Below are positions 23,101 to 31,799 of a stretch of 64,000 nt of DNA, piece after piece (position 1 is the stretch's first letter; every line of letters starts with the position of its first letter). Origin of the DNA: a virus; IMG/VR virus record IMGVR_UViG_3300017719_000004, positions 1 through 64,000 of that record. One strand, given 5' to 3'. The position numbers and the translations under genes were made by a program. Under the pieces are notes generated by a model that did not search any database, was not told the DNA's origin, and worked only from the letters and a program-made list of their open reading frames with translations.

Positions 23101-24831
23101 CTATCCTTCAACGGATGTTTTTTCACTCATGTAAGAGAACCCACCTTTCTTACTGAATTCTACCACATTATTAAATTTGTCCAGCATGTCTGCTTTGTGA
23201 GAAATCACAAAGGTATTTGCATCTTGAATAACGAATCTAATAATCTTAGTAAACTCATCCGTACCTACAGTATCTAGAGAGCTATCAAATACTTCATCTA
23301 GAATTAAGAGATTTGTATTAGCAGAGTTTTTAAACCTGGCAACTTCTCTCCAAGCAAAGAGAAGTGCCAAGTCAATTCTCATTTTCTCCCCCTCAGAAAA
23401 CGAGGAATAAGTGAACTTATCATGGACCGGGCTTTGAATCGTCTCTCCAAATTCTTCGTCAAGATGTAAGTTGACATAAAAGTCCATCATCTGAAGATAT
23501 CGGTTAACTTGCTTATTAATAAGGGGAAGATACTTTTTGATTATCTTTGTCTTTACTCCGCCATCTTTGAGCATAGAGTAAGCAAAATCATTGTATTTGA
23601 CTTCCTCGTTTTTATCGGCAAGTTTCCCAAATACTACTTGAAGATCGTCCTTAAACCCATCTAACTTCTCATGTTCAGAATTTCTGTTTTGTAGCTGACT
23701 GGTAAGAGTTTGAATTTCCGATTGTAAATCTCTGACTTGGCGTTGAAATCCAGAAATCCTAACATTATTCTGAGAAATGTCATGTGTGAGTTCAGTAATC
23801 TCCGTTGATAATTTTTTGAAGTGACGCTCTTTATCTTCTTCTATCCGTATCGACTCCTCCAGTTTTAAGAAACCTTCTTGGAGTTCCTTTGCTTTAAATT
23901 GAGCGTCACTGATTTTATTTATTCTAAAATCTTCTTCGATAGATTGGGTACATGTAGGGCATACCGTATTCTCTGTGAAAAACTTATGCTCTTTAGTAAT
24001 AGTCGCTACCTTATTAGATATCTTTCCTTTTAATCCACCAAGCTCACGAAGTTTTTTAGTTGCATTGTTATAATTACCTAACTCATTCTGCAGAGATTCT
24101 ACCTGTAACGAAAGTTTTTTATTATTTTCGTCTGCTTCCAAAGCATCCTGAATGAGTCTCTCTACCTTTGTTTCGTTCTTATCAATATTATCTTTGTGCC
24201 TGGTCTCTAGATCTTCAATGAAAGATGATTGCATTGAAATCTTATCTTTAATATTAGACTTCTTTAGGGTAAGACTTTTAATAACCTCTCTAGACTGCCG
24301 AATATCCTCCTTCAGCAGGTTGTTCATAGCTGAGAAGATACGAATGTCAAGAAGGTCCTCAATCACCTCTCTACGGTGCGACTGAGACAACTGCATGAAG
24401 GGCACGAAGTTACTACTACCCAATATAACAATCTGAGTAAAAGATTTATAGTTTAGTTTAAGAATCTGATCTTCTACAATCTTTTGATTTGCTCTGTCAT
24501 CAGCTTCTTTATTTTTCATTTCACCATCAACAAGAACATCAAACACATTTGGTTTGATGCCCCTACGAACCATATACTTTTTAGGTCCTACAGAAAACTC
24601 AACCTCAACTAAGCATCCCTTTTCATTGGAACTATTAACTAGTTGTGGTTTGTTAATCTTACGATATGGTTTATTGAATAGTGCAAAACATAATGCATCA
24701 AGCATTGTAGATTTTCCAGCACCGTTTGTACCTATAACCAATGTAGTGGAACTCTTATTGAGTTGAATTTCTGTCCACTGATCTCCAGTAGATAAAAAAT
24801 TCTTCCATCTAATTTTTTCAAATGTTATCAT
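23101..24831 (-). CDS. 46: Recombination endonuclease subunit gp46 (Rad50/SbcC-like)
   Basis: The ATPase/coiled-coil subunit of the gp46-gp47 nuclease that resects DNA ends for recombination. Walker A G-T-N-G-A-G-K-S-T is at 34-42, a long coiled coil is split by a C-P-T-C zinc hook near 291, and the signature plus Walker B L-L-I-L-D-E-V-F-D lie near 505-515. 576 residues against 560 in T4. It overlaps the preceding 89-aa gene by 14 bases. Confidence 0.96.
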   Translation of the reverse strand: MITFEKIRWKNFLSTGDQWTEIQLNKSSTTLVIGTNGAGKSTMLDALCFALFNKPYRKINKPQLVNSSNEKGCLVEVEFSVGPKKYMVRRGIKPNVFDVLVDGEMKNKEADDRANQKIVEDQILKLNYKSFTQIVILGSSNFVPFMQLSQSHRREVIEDLLDIRIFSAMNNLLKEDIRQSREVIKSLTLKKSNIKDKISMQSSFIEDLETRHKDNIDKNETKVERLIQDALEADENNKKLSLQVESLQNELGNYNNATKKLRELGGLKGKISNKVATITKEHKFFTENTVCPTCTQSIEEDFRINKISDAQFKAKELQEGFLKLEESIRIEEDKERHFKKLSTEITELTHDISQNNVRISGFQRQVRDLQSEIQTLTSQLQNRNSEHEKLDGFKDDLQVVFGKLADKNEEVKYNDFAYSMLKDGGVKTKIIKKYLPLINKQVNRYLQMMDFYVNLHLDEEFGETIQSPVHDKFTYSSFSEGEKMRIDLALLFAWREVARFKNSANTNLLILDEVFDSSLDTVGTDEFTKIIRFVIQDANTFVISHKADMLDKFNNVVEFSKKGGFSYMSEKTSVEG

Positions 24832-25087
24832 CTTGTGAAGGTGGAATTACGATGTCTTGGGAGGTAATCACTGAATACTTATAATTATACAGCTCACAGG
24901 CTTTTATTGCAAGGTCTTCTTCAATCTCAATCGTTGACATTTCAACTCCATGATCTTCTTCAAGTTGCTGTGCATATCTAACTGCATCGTCTTCTTCCTC
25001 AAAGATAAAAAGGACCTTGTTTCCTCTACGATCTTTTACGGCATATGCCCCTTCTTCCTTTTTATCTTTCTCAGTCAATAAAAACAT
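24818..25087 (-). CDS. Small hypothetical protein between genes 47 and 46 (89 aa)
   Basis: The ATG at 25087 overlaps the gene 47 stop (TAATG). The N-terminal half reads Y-A-V-K-D-R-R-G-N-K-V-L-F-I-F-E-E-E-D-D-A-V-R-Y-A, the strand-helix pattern of a small ferredoxin-like alpha/beta domain. Function unknown; its conserved-looking place suggests a link to the nuclease complex (inference). Confidence 0.65.
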   Translation of the reverse strand: MFLLTEKDKKEEGAYAVKDRRGNKVLFIFEEEDDAVRYAQQLEEDHGVEMSTIEIEEDLAIKACELYNYKYSVITSQDIVIPPSQDDNI

Positions 25088-26139
25088 TATTCAACTTCAC
25101 AAGCTTTTGAGTATAAAGAACCGAATAGGGTTTTAATTCTAGACTTATCAATATCTGTTTCAGTATCTTCAATACATCTATTTAAAATAGACATCGTATT
25201 CTCTTCTTCACTAATATCTAAATCTTCTCCATGTAACCATCCTTGATTATAATCAAAGTTTTCAATAACTTTGAGTTCTTCTACACCAACAGTATACAGT
25301 TTATCAATAAACTTTTCAAAGTCTTTTGGTTTTGTTTTTTTACGAACAATAACTTTAACGATTTTACCGGCATATTCTGAAGCATTAAACATCTGATGAG
25401 GAGTATCTTCATAATAGATGTTGTAGAACATATGATTGGGATTATCAACCTGTTCTAAATCGTATGTCTCAGTATCAAAGAGATGGAAGCCTCTAGGGTC
25501 GTTAACATCGTTCCAATACAATTCATAAGGATTTCCCAAATAAAAGACTTGACCATCGTTACTACGAGTGTGATAGTGTCCAGTAAATACACGATCAAAT
25601 TTCCTCAAATACTCTGCTTCATATCCACGGTCTTGCATGAACCCACGATAAGCAGCAAACCCGTTAAGTTCTAAATGCCCAACAGCAATTTTTGCAGTGC
25701 TCTTATTAATAAGGTTTAGAGTTTGCTGTTCATTCTCTTTATTAATCCAAGAGATAAATGCAAATTTTGTACCACCAATCAAGTGCTCTGCATAATCAGT
25801 GATAGGGATGATGTTATCATACTCTCGTAATAATAAATCGATTGTATTAATTGAGTTATTATTTTTGTAATAGGCAGTATGATTACCCACAACAGTGTAT
25901 ACAGTGATCCCCATATCACGGAGACGATCGTAGTAATTCTCTTTAGCCCATTTGAGAGACCAGAAGTCAATGCTCCGACGATTGTCGAAAGTATCTCCCA
26001 TATCGATAATAGTTGTGATACCCTCAGCAAGAAGAGTAGGAAAAAAGGTTTCATCATAAAATTTTAAAAAATAATCATGAAACAATTTACTGCCCTTACG
26101 AGCACCAAAGTGCTGATCAGTTATGATTCCAATTTTCAT
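25087..26139 (-). CDS. 47: Recombination endonuclease subunit gp47 (Mre11/SbcD-like)
   Basis: A calcineurin-like phosphoesterase subunit of the end-resection nuclease. Metal-binding motifs appear in order: D-Q-H-F-G at 8-12, D-M-G-D-T-F-D near 47-53, V-G-N-H-T near 92-96, G-H-L-E near 153-156 and G-H-Y-H near 186-189. 350 residues against 339 in T4. The start overlaps the preceding 72-aa gene. Confidence 0.96.
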   Translation of the reverse strand: MKIGIITDQHFGARKGSKLFHDYFLKFYDETFFPTLLAEGITTIIDMGDTFDNRRSIDFWSLKWAKENYYDRLRDMGITVYTVVGNHTAYYKNNNSINTIDLLLREYDNIIPITDYAEHLIGGTKFAFISWINKENEQQTLNLINKSTAKIAVGHLELNGFAAYRGFMQDRGYEAEYLRKFDRVFTGHYHTRSNDGQVFYLGNPYELYWNDVNDPRGFHLFDTETYDLEQVDNPNHMFYNIYYEDTPHQMFNASEYAGKIVKVIVRKKTKPKDFEKFIDKLYTVGVEELKVIENFDYNQGWLHGEDLDISEEENTMSILNRCIEDTETDIDKSRIKTLFGSLYSKACEVE

Positions 26140-26354
26140 TTCAAATGATGTGGTTTGTGTTCTCTATCCATAGGTAAGGATGAAATTACTGGAGATTTAG
26201 TTTTGTTTTTAATGACAATAAATTTATCTGCAGCAAATGTACCAGCTATCTCAATCGCAATTTCATCACCATCATCCCATACTGGATCACCGTTCTTTTT
26301 ACGCATGTCCATGGCACATGCTATTTCATCAATTAGATTTTGAGTCAGTTTCAT
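26136..26354 (-). CDS. Small hypothetical protein (72 aa)
   Basis: The ATG is at 26354. The N-terminal helix (L-I-D-E-I-A-C-A-M-D-M-R) leads to an acidic loop and two predicted strands. It overlaps the 46-aa gene upstream by 26 bases and gene 47 downstream by four. Family not recognised. Confidence 0.55.
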   Translation of the reverse strand: MKLTQNLIDEIACAMDMRKKNGDPVWDDGDEIAIEIAGTFAADKFIVIKNKTKSPVISSLPMDREHKPHHLK

Positions 26355-26469
26355 TTACTTTACCTTGTTCTAGATCACGAAGTCTTTTACGCCAATACCC
26401 CCTATCAGAATTATCTCGACATGGGTCTGATTCTTTTACTTGCTTAGTAAGACGCTCTCTGTCGTTCAT
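26329..26469 (-). CDS. Small hypothetical protein downstream of gene 55 (46 aa)
   Basis: The ATG at 26469 overlaps the gene 55 stop as ATGA. The product is highly charged and probably helical (R-E-R-L-T-K-Q-V-K-E-S-D-P-C-R, then G-Y-W-R-K-R-L-R-D-L-E). The C-terminus overlaps the next gene by 26 bases in another frame, which lowers confidence somewhat. No family recognised. Confidence 0.5.
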   Translation of the reverse strand: MNDRERLTKQVKESDPCRDNSDRGYWRKRLRDLEQGKVNETDSKSN

Positions 26470-26939
26470 CTTGATGTCCTGTATTGAATGTTATCTTTGA
26501 TGGTGTTGTAGTCGCTTGTAGACCCGTTAGCTCCATCTTCAATAACCATTACTTGATCATATCCAGTTCTTTCAATAATTTTTGTTTTAATTTCTAATTG
26601 CTTTTTTTCTTTCTGAATTCTACGAAGAAATGCGTAGTAAATAATCTGAGTAAAATATGCAAAAGGATTTGTTGATTTCTCTGGATTGAAGTTATGAATA
26701 TATTGTACACAATTCTCAATACCATCACCAATCATATCCTCTCGGAACATATAGTTCACGAAGTTAGGTTTGTATGAAAGGTGCGTAGCAATCTTAAGAA
26801 AACAGTCACCCAAATAATTACTAATAGGTGGAGGAGTATCTCCATTCTCTTTAGCAAGTCTTGATTTGATGCGATATTCAACCATCGCATCTAACAATTC
26901 TTTATTATTTACATAATGTTCAGATCTTTTTTTAGGCAT
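26466..26939 (-). CDS. 55: Late sigma factor gp55
   Basis: Directs host RNA polymerase to ATAAATA-type late promoters, with the gp45 clamp as co-activator. The 157-residue protein has a sigma region 2-like core: N-P-E-K-S-T-N-P-F-A-Y-F-T-Q-I-I-Y-Y-A-F-L-R-R-I-Q-K-E, the hallmark segment of T4-type gp55. T4 gp55 is 185 aa. Its targets are visible in this window. An extended -10 promoter lies just upstream. Confidence 0.93.
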   Translation of the reverse strand: MPKKRSEHYVNNKELLDAMVEYRIKSRLAKENGDTPPPISNYLGDCFLKIATHLSYKPNFVNYMFREDMIGDGIENCVQYIHNFNPEKSTNPFAYFTQIIYYAFLRRIQKEKKQLEIKTKIIERTGYDQVMVIEDGANGSTSDYNTIKDNIQYRTSR

Positions 26940-26962
26940 ATCTGCTGTAGGTTCATGTTTAT

Positions 26963-26971
26963 ATTATAGCA
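26963..26971 (-). promoter_or_regulatory. Extended -10 promoter for gene 55
   Basis: Minus-strand TGC-TATAAT gives a TGn extended -10 with no good -35, about 24 bases before the gene 55 ATG. The ~108-base gap 26940-27047 otherwise holds only a small inverted repeat (AGCTT/AAGCT) just after the upstream gene. Confidence 0.5.
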
Positions 26972-27047
26972 CAACTTGACAAACTATGCTTTTCTCTGTA
27001 GAATAACTTTGTCGAAGTTCAGAAGCACTGTATCTTAGCTTTGAAGC

Positions 27048-27479
27048 TTAAGCATGAGTTGCAATGCCTGCTCTAGGATCACACTCTAACTGTAGAAGCT
27101 GTTCTAGTTTTTCTTTTGCAGACTTAACGCTTCCTCTGTATCCCATTTTTTCAGATGGTTTTACTTTGCCGCTAGATCTAGTGTTGATTCCCATTCTATC
27201 TTCAGCAGCGTCAATTATATAATTTGTATAATAATCAATCATTTCATTATCACTCTCAACTTCTGTCATTGTAATAATTTGTCTCTTGTCAATAAAATAA
27301 AATTGATCATTAGGAACATGCATCCATGGTTCAACTCTTATAAAAGAGCCTCTTGGTCCATGTATTGTTTCAATACAGACAGGATCTTGTAAAATTAAAG
27401 TGTCGTCTTCTGAAGAAGTAATGGCAAAAATTTCTTCACCAGATACTAATTTGATACTCGCGTAAAAGTCATCGTTCAT
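27048..27479 (-). CDS. Conserved hypothetical protein, possible Sm-like fold (143 aa)
   Basis: The N-terminus (Y-A-S-I-K-L-V-S-G-E-E-I-F-A...L-I-L-Q-D-P-V-C-I-E) has the bent-strand spacing of Sm/LSm proteins, and W-M-H-V-P-N...I-D-K-R-Q-I-I-T-M follows like an Sm2 segment. Related layout is seen in the two small genes upstream of gene 43. Located between uvsW and gene 55. Function unknown; the fold is inferred by eye. Confidence 0.65.
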   Translation of the reverse strand: MNDDFYASIKLVSGEEIFAITSSEDDTLILQDPVCIETIHGPRGSFIRVEPWMHVPNDQFYFIDKRQIITMTEVESDNEMIDYYTNYIIDAAEDRMGINTRSSGKVKPSEKMGYRGSVKSAKEKLEQLLQLECDPRAGIATHA

Positions 27480-28944
27480 GCTTTTCCCTCAGGTTGATAG
27501 TTACCATATCATAATTAAATTTTTCTTCTTTGTAAATTTTAATTCTTTCAATGAGATGGTTTAATGTGTAATTTCTTTTGGAACGAAAAGTACAATCATC
27601 AGCAATATCATAAAGTGTTGCGCTAAATTTGTTAGTGCCTTTTCTAAGAACTCTACCAATCGATTGTAAATTTCTAATTCTTGATTTAGATGGAGATGCA
27701 AATATTACATTATGTAGATTTTTAATATTAATTCCAGTAGAAAAAGTTCCGTAAGAAGCAACAATGATTGAGTTGGTTTCAGTTTCAATAATGGAACGGG
27801 CTAGTTCTCTATCCTCAACATCTACTCCACCATGGATAAAGAAGACTTTCCGATTTTCTTCTATGTTTTTATTTATCATATCAAAAAGAACCCTTCCATG
27901 ATCCTCAACTCTTGCAAAGAGTACTAGAGTATTTCCTTTTAAGTCTAAGCTTAAATTTTTAATAAATTTATTTCTTTTGTCGTGAGAAATTAAGTAATCA
28001 ATTTCTTCTAAGTATGAATCAAATACTCTCTCATCATGTTTTAACAAAAGAATCTTAGCATTTAGTTTTGCCAGATACCCTTTGTTCATTAGTTCCTCGG
28101 TACGAACTAACTTGTAAGATGGTCCAAACAATCCCTCTAGCACCCACTTATGAGTTTGTGTTCCGTCTAGTGTGCCAGTAAAACCAAAACGATATTTTGC
28201 TTGATGTAACTTAGTCATGATATTAGTAAGAGACTTTGCCTTAAACAAATGAGCCTCATCGCCAATCACGACATTGAATCGTTCAAAATAACTTTTCTCC
28301 AACTTATAGATAGATTGCCAGGTTGTTATTACGACAGGTGATTTTGCCTCTCGTTCCTTACCTGCATAAATTTTTTGACAATATGAAGAAGCATCCCATC
28401 CATACTCCTCAAAGTCCTTATGCATCTGCTCTACCAGAGATGTCGTTGGAACAACTAGGAGGATATTTTGTTTGCGCTCTGTATAGTACCTCACGATTGA
28501 GTAAATCATCAAAGATTTGCCGGAGGCTGTTGGGCTTATCACTAACCTTCTATTGTGTCTTAGAGCATCGTATACTCCCTCTACTTGATAGTCACGAGGT
28601 TGACGATTACAAATAGTCAGCATATAATCTTTGATTCCTTCTTTAGAGATAAATTCATTCTCTTCGTAAGGTGTACCATAGAATTTATTATCGCAAAATT
28701 CATATTCATATCCTTGTCTTTTACAAAAGGATACCAACTTATCTAATAATCCAACATACAACTCTCTAGTATGTGTTGAGAATAATCTAATTTTTCCATC
28801 CCAGTATCTTTTACGATACTGATTCATGTACTTAGCACCTTCAATATCAAATGAAAAGTGATCAGATAATTCTTGATATACATGAGGCTCAGATTCAATC
28901 TTTAAAAAGACTTCATTCTTCTTGGACACGACTAACTTAGTCAT
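27469..28944 (-). CDS. uvsW: Recombination helicase UvsW
   Basis: A superfamily 2 helicase that unwinds branched recombination intermediates and R-loops, switching the phage to recombination-dependent replication. Motif I S-P-T-A-S-G-K-S is near residue 138, the DEAH-type G-D-E-A-H near 225, and a late S-I-G-R-V-L-R-K motif VI is visible. The ATG at 28944 follows the uvsY stop by two bases with GGGG upstream; a reading nine codons longer overlaps uvsY and is rejected. 491 residues against 503 in T4. Confidence 0.95.
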   Translation of the reverse strand: MTKLVVSKKNEVFLKIESEPHVYQELSDHFSFDIEGAKYMNQYRKRYWDGKIRLFSTHTRELYVGLLDKLVSFCKRQGYEYEFCDNKFYGTPYEENEFISKEGIKDYMLTICNRQPRDYQVEGVYDALRHNRRLVISPTASGKSLMIYSIVRYYTERKQNILLVVPTTSLVEQMHKDFEEYGWDASSYCQKIYAGKEREAKSPVVITTWQSIYKLEKSYFERFNVVIGDEAHLFKAKSLTNIMTKLHQAKYRFGFTGTLDGTQTHKWVLEGLFGPSYKLVRTEELMNKGYLAKLNAKILLLKHDERVFDSYLEEIDYLISHDKRNKFIKNLSLDLKGNTLVLFARVEDHGRVLFDMINKNIEENRKVFFIHGGVDVEDRELARSIIETETNSIIVASYGTFSTGINIKNLHNVIFASPSKSRIRNLQSIGRVLRKGTNKFSATLYDIADDCTFRSKRNYTLNHLIERIKIYKEEKFNYDMVTINLREKHER

Positions 28945-28946
28945 CG

Positions 28947-29372
28947 TTACCCCGCACGAAAATTGTGCCAATCGATAATATTTTTAATCAGATATCCCCT
29001 GTTGCTTACCTGTTTGATAATATCTTCCAGGTATGTCAACATGACATCGTAGTATTTAATTTTTAAAGATGCTGTCTGAACTTTTTCATCAGCTAGCATA
29101 TATCTTTGTACTGCATCTTTCTCCCTAACTTTGTAAGGAAAAGGATCGGTCTCATAAACCTTGGGATCTGATTTACCCGTATAATACAAGTGTCTTTCTA
29201 ACTTAATCTTATTCTCTAAAGTTGTTGCTCTTTCTCTTAACAACTTTATATTGTTGTAGATATCAAAATATTTTGCATGAAGAGATGGAATCTTCGCTGC
29301 CTCATCATGTAAGTTGTCTTGATCAATCTGTGAGTCTTTCTCCCACATACTTTGTATAGTCTCAAGATCCAT
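28947..29372 (-). CDS. uvsY: Recombination mediator UvsY
   Basis: Loads UvsX onto ssDNA by displacing single-strand-binding protein. 141 residues, close to T4 (137). By eye it follows T4 UvsY along its length: an N-terminal L-E-T-I-Q-S-M-W, D-E-A-A-K-I-P, a central L-E-R-H-L-Y-Y-T-G, then L-A-D-E-K-V-Q and a C-terminal S-N-R-G-Y-L-I-K-N-I-I-D. Directly upstream of uvsW as in other cyanomyoviruses. Confidence 0.93.
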   Translation of the reverse strand: MDLETIQSMWEKDSQIDQDNLHDEAAKIPSLHAKYFDIYNNIKLLRERATTLENKIKLERHLYYTGKSDPKVYETDPFPYKVREKDAVQRYMLADEKVQTASLKIKYYDVMLTYLEDIIKQVSNRGYLIKNIIDWHNFRAG

Positions 29373-29375
29373 AAG

Positions 29376-29906
29376 TTAAGTCGCAGCTTCAATAGTGTAG
29401 AACAGATACTTAAATGTCACTGTTGCTGTAAAGTATGTATAATCAGTTTCGGTGGCAGTAAATTCGAGAGAACTCAGTGATACTGGGAACAAATCTCTAA
29501 ATTTAACCCTAGCACTTACATTGAAATTGCTATTTAAAATAGCTAGAGTTCCATCACTAAACTGCTCTTTAGTATCTTTAGACCCGTCTGCAGCTGTAAT
29601 TAAAGTCTTAAAGTCATCCACACTCTCAGGATATCCAAGACCATAGATCCAGTTATGAATTTCTAGATAATTTTCTAAATCTTCATCTACAATAAACTGT
29701 AGAGTGAGATCTTCAAATTGAATATTGTCACCAGGAAGGTCAATAGACTTCAAGTAGTTTCCAACCTTTACATTTCCTAATTGGATACCAGGAATCTTTG
29801 CACTGTTAGAAAAGAAATCTACTTTGGGAGTTTTTACAATATTGAATTTAAATCCCGTAGGAGACAGATAATTTTTGTTTTCTATCTGCTTGCCGAGGAA
29901 GGACAT
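29376..29906 (-). CDS. gp3-like tail completion protein / tail-tube-fold protein
   Basis: 176 residues, the same length as T4 gp3, the tail tube terminator. The sequence L-P-G-D-N-I-Q-F-E-D-L-T-L-Q-F-I-V-D-E-D-L-E-N-Y with I-H-N-W-I-Y-G-L-G-Y-P is the typical pattern of the gp19/gp54 tail-tube fold, so it could be a tube initiator or terminator. Position between gene 23 and uvsY fits gene 3 in cyanomyoviruses as I recall them. A terminator lies just upstream, so expression is by read-through or from the CTAAATA motif at 29916. Confidence 0.7.
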   Translation of the reverse strand: MSFLGKQIENKNYLSPTGFKFNIVKTPKVDFFSNSAKIPGIQLGNVKVGNYLKSIDLPGDNIQFEDLTLQFIVDEDLENYLEIHNWIYGLGYPESVDDFKTLITAADGSKDTKEQFSDGTLAILNSNFNVSARVKFRDLFPVSLSSLEFTATETDYTYFTATVTFKYLFYTIEAAT

Positions 29907-29924
29907 TTTTATTTTTATTTAGAC

Positions 29925-29950
29925 AAAAAAAGAGACCCTTTCGGGTCTCT
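29925..29950 (-). terminator. Intrinsic terminator before the gp3-like gene
   Basis: Minus-strand 8-bp stem AGAGACCC/GGGTCTCT with a GAAA loop followed by seven T residues. Confidence 0.85.
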
Positions 29951-29979
29951 CACTTCCTTCACACGGAATCTCTATTCTA

Positions 29980-30156
29980 TCATAAAAGCACCTCTTTGCA
30001 TATCCTCTTACATTCCGGCGCACTTAACGAATCGCATTCTATCAAACATTCATAATAGTCATTCTCCCTTTGTTGCTGCTCTACAGCAAAGTCATCAGCA
30101 GTCTGTTCAAAATTTCTCCACTCATCTAATTGAGCTCGAGACAGTAAGTTATGCAT
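29980..30156 (-). CDS. Small Cys-containing protein between gene 23 and gene 3 (58 aa)
   Basis: The ATG at 30156 is preceded by a strong AAGGTGG site. The charged helical N-terminus (L-D-E-W-R-N-F-E-Q) leads to C-L-I-E-C-D...E-C-K-R-I-C-K, four Cys in two C-x3-C-type pairs, suggesting metal binding or disulfides. It stands alone between two terminators, with a CTAAATA late-type motif 70 bases upstream, so it may be an independent late transcript. Confidence 0.65.
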   Translation of the reverse strand: MHNLLSRAQLDEWRNFEQTADDFAVEQQQRENDYYECLIECDSLSAPECKRICKEVLL

Positions 30157-30225
30157 TTGTCCACCTTAAGTTTAGAAATATAATATAAAGGGTTTTCAGA
30201 TCATGGTAGTATCTAATTCTATTAC

Positions 30226-30232
30226 TATTTAG
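30226..30232 (-). promoter_or_regulatory. CTAAATA late-type motif
   Basis: Minus-strand CTAAATA between the gene 23 terminator and the 58-aa gene. The rest of the 167-base gap 30157-30323 shows only AT-rich sequence (including TTATATTATA near 30180) and the terminator. Confidence 0.4.
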
Positions 30233-30272
30233 TCAGCGTATGCTAACTTAATGAAGTAAACTAAAAATTCAT

Positions 30273-30299
30273 AAAAAAAAGGACCTCCGAAGAGGTCCC
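30273..30299 (-). terminator. Strong intrinsic terminator after gene 23
   Basis: Minus-strand perfect 7-bp stem GGACCTC/GAGGTCC closed by a stable TTCG tetraloop and followed by eight T residues, 25 bases after the capsid gene stop. Confidence 0.92.
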
Positions 30300-30323
30300 A
30301 GTGTTAAGTATGTGAGATATAAA

Positions 30324-31769
30324 TCACATGAGGTTCTTAACAACAGTACGCTGATAGTAGCGGTTGCTGTTAGAGGTGATGCGACCCAAACCTTGAGCGG
30401 TGCCTTCAGCGAAGGGGTTGGAGACAAGACCGTAGCGGGTCTTGAAGCCAATTTTGGGCTGGAAGCTGTTCTCACCAACGGCGCGAACCATTTGGAGGGG
30501 AACATAAGGACAGTAGAAGAGACCAGCGTCATAAGGGCTAGTACCCTTATAGCCAACAACATAGTACTGATTAGCAGCAGAGTTAGCAGCGAAGGGGTCG
30601 ATGTAGACTCTGTACTTACCGTTGATAGTACCAGCGAAGGTGTTGCCGGTGTCGTCAACCTGAAGGTTAGCGTTAAGGGCAGGGGTGTAATCAAGTACAC
30701 CAGCCATCGTCAGAGCGGAAGCAACATCAGCAGATGTCATGATGATGTTACCCTTCCCTCTACGAGTTCTTTGGGCGATTCTGTTAGCATCTCTTTCGAT
30801 GTTAAACAGAAGACCTTTGAACTTCTCAACAGACCAGCGACCGTTGGAGTCAACATCGAGGTCGAAGAAACCAGCGTTGGCAACATTTGCCTGTGAACCA
30901 GCTTCAGCAGTTTTGTAGATGGTACGAATAACTTCGCGGTTGATTTCAGCAAGGATTTCGCTAGACAGGATGTTAGCGAGTTCTGCTTCAGCGTTAAGAC
31001 CGTGGATAGCACGAAGGTCTTGTGCCAATTCCATGCTGTACTCTGCTTTCAGAGCACGGGACTTAGCGGTAACAGTGACTTTCTCGATCGAGAATGCCAT
31101 CTCGTTGAAGTCGCCATTGCTGCCGTCTCCGAGTGCCTCAGAGTCGCCAGTAGCCATACCTTGACCCAGTGAATACTGAGATTGTACAGCGTCGGAAGCA
31201 GTGCCTTCGAGGATTGCGGGGTTAGTACCACGCTGAACGCCAGTAGAACCGAAACCAACAGTACCGTCGTCATCAACAGCAGAGGTGTAATCACCTTGTG
31301 TTGCCTGACCGATGTTTGTACCTGCCTTGTTGGCAGAGAATGCGGAATCTGGCTCGTCGAAGAACGACTCAGTACCAGCCTGATTGGTGTAGCGTGAACG
31401 CATTGCGAAGATCAGTCCTGTAGGACCGTTCATCGGCTGAACGCCAGCGAGTTCATAAGCAACCAGATTCGGCATCGAGCGGCGAATCAGGCTGATCAGA
31501 ACGGGATCGAAACCGGCGGTAGGACCAGCAGCAGCAGAACCGCCACTGAAAGCACCAGAAGCACCTACAGCGTTGCCGCTGTTAGTAGGAGCAGCTTCTG
31601 AGAGCATACCATTGCCGCTTTCAAAAGCAGATTGCTCTTTGAGGAAACGCTCTTGGTTCTCAAGGAGAACAGCAGTTGTAGAACGACGGTGCGCGTCCTT
31701 AATAGGATCAACGCCTTCGGCGTCGAGAAGTGGACCCCACTTCTCCATTAATGATTCTTGATTGTACAT
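30324..31769 (-). CDS. 23: Major capsid protein gp23
   Basis: Forms the hexons of the head. 481 residues of the T4 gp23 (HK97-fold) family, recognised from M-Y-N-Q-E-S-L-M-E-K-W-G-P-L-L at the start, P-N-L-V-A-Y-E-L-A-G-V-Q-P-M and the C-terminal R-Y-Y-Q-R-T-V-V-K-N-L. A gp21 cleavage site of the L-x-E type is visible (L-S-E at 56-58), so mature capsid would begin near residue 59. The ~30-base gap before the ATG has no obvious late promoter, so it is probably transcribed from upstream. Confidence 0.97.
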   Translation of the reverse strand: MYNQESLMEKWGPLLDAEGVDPIKDAHRRSTTAVLLENQERFLKEQSAFESGNGMLSEAAPTNSGNAVGASGAFSGGSAAAGPTAGFDPVLISLIRRSMPNLVAYELAGVQPMNGPTGLIFAMRSRYTNQAGTESFFDEPDSAFSANKAGTNIGQATQGDYTSAVDDDGTVGFGSTGVQRGTNPAILEGTASDAVQSQYSLGQGMATGDSEALGDGSNGDFNEMAFSIEKVTVTAKSRALKAEYSMELAQDLRAIHGLNAEAELANILSSEILAEINREVIRTIYKTAEAGSQANVANAGFFDLDVDSNGRWSVEKFKGLLFNIERDANRIAQRTRRGKGNIIMTSADVASALTMAGVLDYTPALNANLQVDDTGNTFAGTINGKYRVYIDPFAANSAANQYYVVGYKGTSPYDAGLFYCPYVPLQMVRAVGENSFQPKIGFKTRYGLVSNPFAEGTAQGLGRITSNSNRYYQRTVVKNLM

Positions 31770-31799
31770 TAGATTTAGTGTTTAAATTTGCGGAGTTTT

